In this document: one piece after another, positions 48,701-54,767 of the stretch
How the letters are laid out: every line of letters begins with the position of its first letter
Position numbering within the stretch: position 1 is the first letter of the stretch
Source: Reclinomonas americana ATCC 50394
Lineage: Eukaryota > Jakobida > Jakobea > Jakobida
NCBI GenBank assembly: GCA_048213135.1
Contig: PS015055.1
Coordinates: forward strand, 26,823-81,589
DNA length: 54,767 nt
Reading direction: 5' to 3'
Made by a program: the position numbers and the translations under genes
Notes under the pieces: generated by a model
The model's database searches: none
Told to the model about the DNA's origin: nothing
What the model saw: only the letters and a program-made list of their open reading frames with translations

Positions 48701-51247
48701 CGATTGGCCGTGCGGCGCAGGGTGCACCGATCTCGTGCCCTGTCGGCTACAGCGGCTCCAACTGCGGCGTGTGCACGCTGCCTGACGGCGCCACGACGTG
48801 CTCACTGAACCGACGTGCGGTGCTGAGCTGCGTCTACGGTACCACCCAGATCATCGCCCAGTGTGCCGAGGGTCGCGAATGCTTCGGATCGAACGGCTTG
48901 GCGCGATGCGGGTGCTCTGCGAATGGTGTTGGGTGCTCGGCCAACGCTGACTGCTGCTCTCGTAGCTGTGATTCTGGTCTGTGTGTGTCGGTTTGCAGCC
49001 CGACCACCACGTGCTCTGGTCACGGAACGTGCAACAGTGACGATACATGCCTGTGCGCGGGCGACTACACCAATGCGAGCTGCAACTGCAGTCCCACCGC
49101 CACATGCTCTGGTCACGGAACATGCAAGGCTGACGGCGCCTGCCAGTGCACTGGCGACTACACCAATGCCAGTTGCAACTGCAGTCCGAGCATCACATGC
49201 TCGGGTCACGGCACATGNNNNNNNNNNNNNNNNNNNNCACATGCCAGTGCAATAATAACTACTTCGGCGCCTCCTGCAACGTGAACTGTGTGGCGGCCAC
49301 GACATGCTCTGGTAATGGAACGTGCAAGGCTGACGGTACGTGTCTGTGCACTGGCGACTACACCAACGCTGGCTGCAACTGCAGTCCCACCGCCACCTGT
49401 TCTGGCCATGGATCGTGCGACACCAATGGCACGTGCAGCTGCACAAGTCCTTGGAGTGGTAAGCAATACTATTTTTCTTTCGTCACGAGTCTGTGCTTGT
49501 CGTAATTGTTCACTGCTTGTCGCCCGCAGGCTCCGCGTGCTCGACCTGCGCCGCTAGTACCGTTATTGCGCTTGGATATATCGGCAAGTGGACGTCAGCG
49601 GCCTCCAGCAGCGATGGCACGAAGCTGGTGGTCGTTGGAAACGCTTCTCGAATTTACACCTCGACTGATTCTGGCGTAACGTGGACGGCTCGTGATTCCT
49701 CTCGTGGCTGGTTCTCAGTGGCCTCCAGCAGTGATGGCACGAAGCTGGTTGCTGTGGAGCAGTTTGGCCGGATATACACTTCAACCGACTCGGGCGTGAC
49801 ATGGACTCCTCGTAATTCCGATCGTGGCTGGGTCGCAGTGGCCTCCAGCAGTGACGGCACCAAGCTGGTGGCTGCAGTGGGGGGCGGTGGTCAGCTTTAT
49901 ACGTCCACTGACTCCGGTGCGACGTGGACGGCTCGGGAATCCGGTCGGTCGTGGTTATCAGTGGCCTCGAGCAGTGACGGCACAAAGCTGGTGGCTGTGG
50001 CCAATTTTGGTACTCAGATTTACGTCTCCGCCGACTCTGGTGCGACGTGGGCGGCTCGTGATTCCGGTCGCAACTGGCAGTCTGTGGCCTCTAGTAGTGA
50101 CGGAACCAAGCTAGTTGCCGTGGTAAACCCTGGTCAGATCTACACCTCCACTGACTCTGGCTCAACCTGGACGGCTCGAGAATCCAGTCGCGCCTGGACT
50201 GGAGTGACTTCCAACAGTGATGGCACCAAGTTGGCGGCAACTGTGAACAACGGTCAGGTATACGTCTCCACTGACTCTGGTGTGACGTGGACGGCCAGGG
50301 AATCCAGCCGCGCCTGGAGGGGAGTGACTTCGAACAGTGACGGCACCAAGTTGGTGGCTACTGTGAACGGCGGACCGGTGTTCACTTCCTCTGACTCGGG
50401 GATGACATGGACTGGAGCGACCCAGGGGCTACATGAGCCCAATCAGTGGCGAGCGTTGGCCTCCAGTAGCGATGGTACCAAGCTGGTGGCTGCATCGAAC
50501 CCCGGTCTGCTTTACACGTCCACTGACTCGGGTGTGACGTGGACTGCACGTGAGTCCAATCGCCAGTGGCAAGCTGTGGCTTCCAACAGTGATGGCACCA
50601 AGCTGGTAGCTACTGTTTCGAGCTTCGGTCAGCTTTACACCTCTGCCGACTCTGGCGTGACTTGGACAGCTCGAAATTCTTTCCGCCTCTGGTATTCCGT
50701 GGCCTCCAGCAGTGACGGCGTCAAGCTGGTGGCAGCTGCGAATTTCGATCAAATTTTCACCTCCACTGACTCTGGAGTCAATTGGACGGCTCGTGATTCC
50801 ACTCGACAGTGGGTTGGAGTGGCCTCCAGTAGTGACGGTACCAAGCTGGTGGCTGTGGAGCAAAATGGCCTGATTTACACGTCCGCTGACTCTGGCGTGA
50901 CGTGGACTCCCCGTGAATCCGCTCGCAATTGGTTCGGAGTGGCCTCGAGCAGTGACGGTACCAAGCTGGTGGCGGTTGAATTCGGTGGCCAGATCTACAC
51001 CTCCACGGACTCTGGCGTCACATGGACGGCTCGTGAATCCGCCCGCAGTTGGTTCGGAGTGGCCTCAAGCAGCGATGGCACCAAGCTGGCAGCTGTTGCG
51101 TTGAACAGCCAGGTTTACATATCCACTGACTCCGGCGTGACGTGGGCGCCTCGCGACTCTGTTCGCCAGTGGGCCTCAGTGACCTCGAGCAGTGATGGTG
51201 TCCAGGTGGTGGCTGGTGCGGATCAGGTGTACGTGTTTCCGTGTTGA
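45401..51247 (+). CDS. Secreted EGF and Asp-box (BNR-like) repeat protein, about 1,540 aa
   Basis: Exons: 45401-45503, 45958-46251, 46329-46641, 47053-47822, 47897-48006, 48082-48361, 48437-49458, 49530-51247. All joins keep phase. The start ATG 45401 gives a signal peptide: RRSK, then the hydrophobic run LSLGFFALLSLIVLC and an A-x-A site (TATAA). Next come three beta-rich repeats, each carrying a (Y)xLC motif (RYLCIDVDG, VYYLCGK, YKLCVAANSG). Then come modules with an H-lectin-like pattern (IQFTFAREFYRRPRVLLGFA; DVEYVTWVAIG), a Cys-rich block with EGF repeats, and 13 Asp-box repeats to the stop at 51245-51247. No transmembrane helix or GPI signal is evident. It is probably an extracellular matrix or adhesion-type protein; the ligand is unknown. 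A 20-N gap at 49218-49237 interrupts exon 7. Confidence 0.75.
45504..45957 (+). other. Intron 1 of the secreted-protein gene
   Basis: A 454-nt intron bounded by GTGAGT and TTATCAG, placed directly after the signal-peptide exon (phase 1). It contains CT microsatellite (about 45,663-45,700) and a CTC run (about 45,830-45,870). Longer than the usual 61-90 nt here. Confidence 0.75.
46642..47052 (+). other. Intron 3 of the secreted-protein gene
   Basis: A 411-nt intron from GTTTCG to CCGCCAG, phase 2 (codon AA|G). Rich in CTC, CCA and TTC triplet runs (about 46,790-46,960). Confidence 0.7.
48740..49458 (+). repeat. Cys-rich block with EGF-like repeats
   Basis: After a leading Cys-rich segment (CGCSANGVGCSANADCC) come at least five short EGF-like units of the form C-x4-T-C-S-G-H-G-T-C-x-x-D-x-x-C-x-C-x-G-D-Y-T-N-A-S-C. 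DNA identity between units is high. The array contains the 20-N gap at 49218-49237, across which the frame does not carry through, so the unit count is a minimum. Confidence 0.85.
49218..49237. other. Assembly gap (20 N) in the EGF array
   Basis: Left and right coding frames differ if the gap is taken as exactly 20 nt, so its true length is different. The flanks are near-identical EGF units, as expected from a collapsed repeat. Confidence 0.9.
49590..51240 (+). repeat. 13 tandem Asp-box (BNR-like) repeats, about 120 bp each
   Basis: Each unit is about 40 residues: SSSDGTKLVAV...G.IYTSTDSGVTWT.R.S.R.W..VA. The S-x-D-x-G-x-T-W core is the Asp-box of BNR/sortilin-type beta-propellers, a structural turn and not itself a catalytic site. 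Thirteen full units and a terminal half-unit (SSSDGVQVVAGADQVYVFPC) are present. Unit 7 is slightly longer and has an altered loop (TGATQGLHEPNQW). All lie in one exon. The strand order suggests a propeller closed by the C-terminal half-repeat. Confidence 0.9.
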
Positions 51248-51516
51248 TCTTTTTGCGTGCGTATGCATGGATTTCCTGTGGTGTGATTTTCCGTCTTTTG
51301 CTGCAGCTCTCTTATTGTGTTTCGTCGTCGGATTATTCTTTGCCCATTCTCTCGCCCGACATGAGCTGTGCACTTCATTGTTGTCCATCTTAGGGGCTGC
51401 GTTTTGTTGCTACAAACACGGAATGCAGTCTCCCTTCGTTCTCGTTGCAGAGTACCGCCATTTCGCTGAATTCACCGGCATCCCTCTCACCACGATGAAC
51501 AAGTGTCACTCCATGT
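51248..51516. other. Convergent intergenic spacer
   Basis: 269 nt between the stop codon of the secreted-protein gene (plus) and that of the EF-hand gene (minus). It must contain both 3'UTRs; no defined poly(A) signal was recognised. Confidence 0.6.
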
Positions 51517-52707
51517 TTAAAATTCAATCGTTAATCTCTGAAACACATCCTCCACCGCCACCATCTGCAAAAGAACAGCAAAAAGATGAGTAGCTTTGCC
51601 ATGTTCGTGGTCTGCGCGACATTAATACCTTCTCAAAGTCGTCAAAGCCGATCTTGCTGTCGGGAGTGAACGCGCTCACCTCGTCCATCGTCTTTCTCAC
51701 CAGCTGCGACGAGGAGTGGTTGTGAGAAGTCAAGCGCAGGCACATGAGCATCCTCATTGATTCTGACACAAACTACGCAGAATTATCAACTTTCATCCTG
51801 ACACTACAAAACACAGTCGTTCTCACATTAATGCACTTGCTCTCGCATACAACGCCACAGACACAACATAGTGGAGACCATCCTTTGTCACAGACGGCAC
51901 ACGCGCAGCCACACCGTTTCTTACACAACAGCGGCAAATATCAACTCTCAATACCACAAAGCACACACGATTTCTCGCCAAGTTTCCGACGCAAAGACAC
52001 TTGCTCTCGCATGCAACGCCACACACACAACAACAGCGAAGGATGCCAGAGACAGCACACGCGCACACCGTTTCTTACAAACAGAGACAATCATTAACTC
52101 TCACTCTGACACCACAAAGCACAGACGCTCACTCCTCTCTCGCCAAATTTCTGACGCAAAGACACATGCTCTCGCATGCAACGCCACAGACACAACAACA
52201 GCGAACACGCATTCTCTCGCAAACCCGCGAACACAGAGACACACGTGCCACGTCAATGACCAGCCACAACTGCACAAATCTTCCAACTCTGACTGCATCC
52301 ACAGCACACAGCTTCCCTCCCCTTCTCTCCTCATCCCCCTTTCCCCTATTCCTTTCCCCTCCTCACACCTCATCAATCATGTCATTCGACACGTACTGCT
52401 CGCTGTTGCCCAGCACCCGTCGCACCGCGCGATCCAAATCACTCATCGAAATGTACCCGTCGCCATCCGTATCGTACAGCTTAAAGAGGAACTTGAGTTT
52501 CCAGTCCTGCGGGGCGCGCGGAGAGAACACCGCCAGCGCAATTACCAGCTCGCGGAATGTCAGCTGGTTGTCGCCTGCATGGTGGGAGTGAGAGGGTGAG
52601 TGGCGACGGGAGAGCGACAGCGGGAAGGGGCGTACCATTGAGATCGAGAATCTCCAGAATGCGCTCGCAGAAAGGGTTGGATTGGAACTCCTCAAAGTTC
52701 ATGAATT
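51517..52707 (-). CDS. CIB/calcineurin-B-type EF-hand protein, C-terminal part
   Basis: Exons: 52636-52707, 52369-52574, 51629-51703, 51517-51564, all in consistent phase. Reading: FMNFEEFQSNPFCERILEIL, then DLNGDNQLTFRE (EF-hand 2 loop), ALAVFSPRAPQDWKLKFLFK, DTDGDGYISMSD (EF-hand 3 loop), VRKTMDEVSAF, SKIGFDDFEK (degenerate EF-hand 4), and the tail VFQRLTIEF. The NPF.ERI motif and the aspartate at position 12 of loop 3 are features of CIB (calcium and integrin binding) proteins; calcineurin B and CHP are the alternatives. Such proteins bind a helix of a partner in a Ca2+- or Mg2+-dependent way. The N-terminal part is missing. A possible exon at about 52950-53028 (EFLRSRQRAPERS) and a possible 14-nt start exon (53122-53135, ATG GAG GCG GGC, donor GTGAGT) lie upstream but do not join cleanly in frame. 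Confidence 0.75.
51790..52290. repeat. Intronic tandem repeat, unit about 165 bp, three copies
   Basis: Within the 665-nt intron 51704-52368 of the EF-hand gene, GCTCTCGCAT(A/G)CAACGCCAC recurs at 51839, 52003 and 52168 (spacing 164 and 165), with CACACCGTTTCTTAC and ACCACAAAGCACA also repeated between the copies. The copies are imperfect. Confidence 0.85.
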
Positions 52708-52779
52708 CTGGGGAAAGGGGGGAGGTGAGCGCATGAGGGGGGAAGTAGGTGAAGAAACACGAGGGTGGTGAAAGAGAGA

Positions 52780-52949
52780 NNNNNNNNNNNNNNNNNNNNN
52801 NNNNNNNNNNNNNNNNNNNNNNNNNNNNNNNNNNNNNNNNNNNNNNNNNNNNNNNNNNNNNNNNNNNNNNNNNNNNNNNNNNNNNNNNNNNNNNNNNNNN
52901 NNNNNNNNNNNNNNNNNNNNNNNNNNNNNNNNNNNNNNNNNNNNNNNNN
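52780..52949. other. Assembly gap (170 N)
   Basis: The gap lies within the EF-hand gene, between the first supported exon and the candidate upstream exon, next to a GA tract. Confidence 0.97.
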
Positions 52950-53135
52950 GACTGCACGACGTCTTCCAAAGTACTGACAGTTGGCGGACAAGACCGCTCA
53001 GGAGCCCGCTGCCGTGATCTCAAGAACTCTGGGGATAGAGTAGGACACGCAAGAGAGGTGATGATGGATGCAGCGAGAGGTGGCTTCGAGACAAGAATGC
53101 GACAAAAACGCACTGACTCACTTGCCCGCCTCCAT

Positions 53136-53408
53136 CAGCCGAAGGACTAACGTGACAGAACGAGAAGAACGCAACTGTCTCTAGCACGAAGCAGTCTGAT
53201 GCGAGACACGCGACACACACAAGCCCACTCGGCTGGCTCGCTAACAATCTATGTACGGGACGACAGATGCCAACAACACGCAGAAGGGCGAAAGGAGGTC
53301 ATCAAAATGCTAGAAACACTGCAAGGACTCGGATGAGATCACAAGATAGATGGAGAGGTGGCTGGCGCAGTGAGAGTCTCTTCCACTGACAGACGAAATA
53401 AGCATTGG
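53136..53408. other. Upstream of the EF-hand gene; nothing recognised
   Basis: Ordinary-complexity sequence up to the next gap. It may contain the promoter and 5'UTR of the EF-hand gene if its start is at 53135. Confidence 0.4.
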
Positions 53409-53977
53409 NNNNNNNNNNNNNNNNNNNNNNNNNNNNNNNNNNNNNNNNNNNNNNNNNNNNNNNNNNNNNNNNNNNNNNNNNNNNNNNNNNNNNNNNNNNN
53501 NNNNNNNNNNNNNNNNNNNNNNNNNNNNNNNNNNNNNNNNNNNNNNNNNNNNNNNNNNNNNNNNNNNNNNNNNNNNNNNNNNNNNNNNNNNNNNNNNNNN
53601 NNNNNNNNNNNNNNNNNNNNNNNNNNNNNNNNNNNNNNNNNNNNNNNNNNNNNNNNNNNNNNNNNNNNNNNNNNNNNNNNNNNNNNNNNNNNNNNNNNNN
53701 NNNNNNNNNNNNNNNNNNNNNNNNNNNNNNNNNNNNNNNNNNNNNNNNNNNNNNNNNNNNNNNNNNNNNNNNNNNNNNNNNNNNNNNNNNNNNNNNNNNN
53801 NNNNNNNNNNNNNNNNNNNNNNNNNNNNNNNNNNNNNNNNNNNNNNNNNNNNNNNNNNNNNNNNNNNNNNNNNNNNNNNNNNNNNNNNNNNNNNNNNNNN
53901 NNNNNNNNNNNNNNNNNNNNNNNNNNNNNNNNNNNNNNNNNNNNNNNNNNNNNNNNNNNNNNNNNNNNNNNNNNNNN
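53409..53977. other. Assembly gap (569 N)
   Basis: Unsequenced stretch. Confidence 0.97.
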
Positions 53978-54767
53978 AAGCCCCAAGCTCTCGCATGATA
54001 GCACGCAAGACAACTACCACGAGAGTTGATTTCAGACTCAGGTGGAACGTGCAACAATCAGCTTGCTCCCCACTGTAAACCAACACGCGGCTCACCATCC
54101 AACGTGATCACTCCCGAGTCCGTCGGATCGTGTTTCCTGCCAACACGCGCAACGTCACTATCCTCGCTCACCGATGGAACATCACGCACACACACACACA
54201 CACCGAAATCGATCAAACAGTCGCAAAACCTCCTTCTCGGTGACTGAGAGAGAGAGAGAGCGAGTGAGCGAAAAAGAATGAAGGCGCTGAAGGAGAATGA
54301 GAGAGAGACACAGCAAGCAACAGACCCACTCGGCAACTTGAGAGCTCATCAGTGATCTCTGGACGGCTTTTGCGACAAGCTGCACCCATCTCTCACACAC
54401 TCGATCACCCAGAGCATACAACAACAACATTACACGCTCTCTCACACACTCAGCAGTGATCAATCATTCATTCACTCTCAGTCATGTACTCTGCCAGCAA
54501 GCTGCCACACAACCCATCTCACACACAATCACCCAGAGCATACAGCAACAGCACGCGCTCTCTCTCTCTCTCACTCACTCACTGTACTCATTCTTACTCT
54601 CTCACTCACTCACTCACTCACTTACTCACTCACTCACTCACTCACTCACTCACTCTCTCACTCATTCTCTCACTCACCCACTCCCTCACTCCCCTCTCTC
54701 TCGCTCCTCTCGCGCTCTCACTCACTCACTCACTCACTCACACACACACTCACTCTGTCTCTCACAC
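53978..54767. repeat. Right-end simple-sequence region with a 126-bp tandem duplication and (CACT)n
   Basis: No gene seen. A short CA run lies at about 54,185-54,203 and a GA run at about 54,246-54,260. A block containing TCACCCAGAGCATACA occurs at about 54,403 and again at about 54,529, preceded in both by CAAGCTG and a CCATCTC string (period about 126). From about 54,560 to the end the sequence is dominated by CACT/CTCT tetranucleotide and dinucleotide repeats. Confidence 0.8.

Noticed and set aside
49590-51240. Active sialidase
   Set aside because: Only the structural Asp-box turn is present; no catalytic arginine triad or FRIP motif was seen, and the repeats are short and uniform.
51790-52290. 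CRISPR-like or satellite array
   Set aside because: Units of about 165 bp with imperfect copies inside a eukaryotic intron; no short direct repeats with unique spacers.

Overview
The window is nuclear DNA of a eukaryote, most likely a unicellular protist. The evidence is split genes with GT..AG introns (mostly 61-90 nt), eukaryotic domain families (RGS, SUMO-like, CIB-type EF-hand, EGF, midasin-like AAA+), long simple-sequence tracts, and assembly gaps written as N. I cannot name the species. All exon joins below were worked out by hand from splice sites and reading phase.

Layout, left to right. (1) 1-1126, plus strand: the 3' end of a gene with an RGS box; its upstream intron carries a 280-bp tandem duplication. 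(2) 1329-39771, minus strand: one giant gene of 12 coding exons and about 11,993 residues (roughly 1.3 MDa), with a 5'UTR intron above it. It encodes a six-module midasin/Rea1-like AAA+ ring, a linker of about 7,400 residues with coiled coils and about four ASH/hydin-like Ig modules, and three consecutive VWA domains. One of its exons is 28,127 nt long and free of introns. (3) 40009-42863: probable 5' flank, microsatellites and two large gaps. (4) 42864-44386, plus strand: 3' part of a gene with tandem SUMO-like domains. (5) 45401-51247, plus strand: a secreted protein with a signal peptide, beta-rich ectodomain repeats, weakly H-lectin-like modules, EGF repeats and 13 Asp-box (BNR-like) repeats. 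(6) 51517 to about 53135, minus strand: a CIB/calcineurin-B-type EF-hand protein, with its 5' end lost in gaps. (7) The rest up to 54767 is gap and simple sequence.

The genes do not form an operon-like unit. Two neighbouring pairs are convergent (RGS and giant gene; secreted protein and EF-hand gene) with 0.2-0.3 kb between stop codons. The notable object is the giant AAA+/VWA protein. It has the ring plus C-terminal MIDAS plan of midasin, but its linker is far longer, its Walker motifs alternate between intact and degenerate, it carries ASH-like modules, and it ends in three VWA domains instead of one. The last VWA resembles the type found in alpha-kinase VwkA proteins. This looks like an undescribed class of AAA+ mechanoenzyme.
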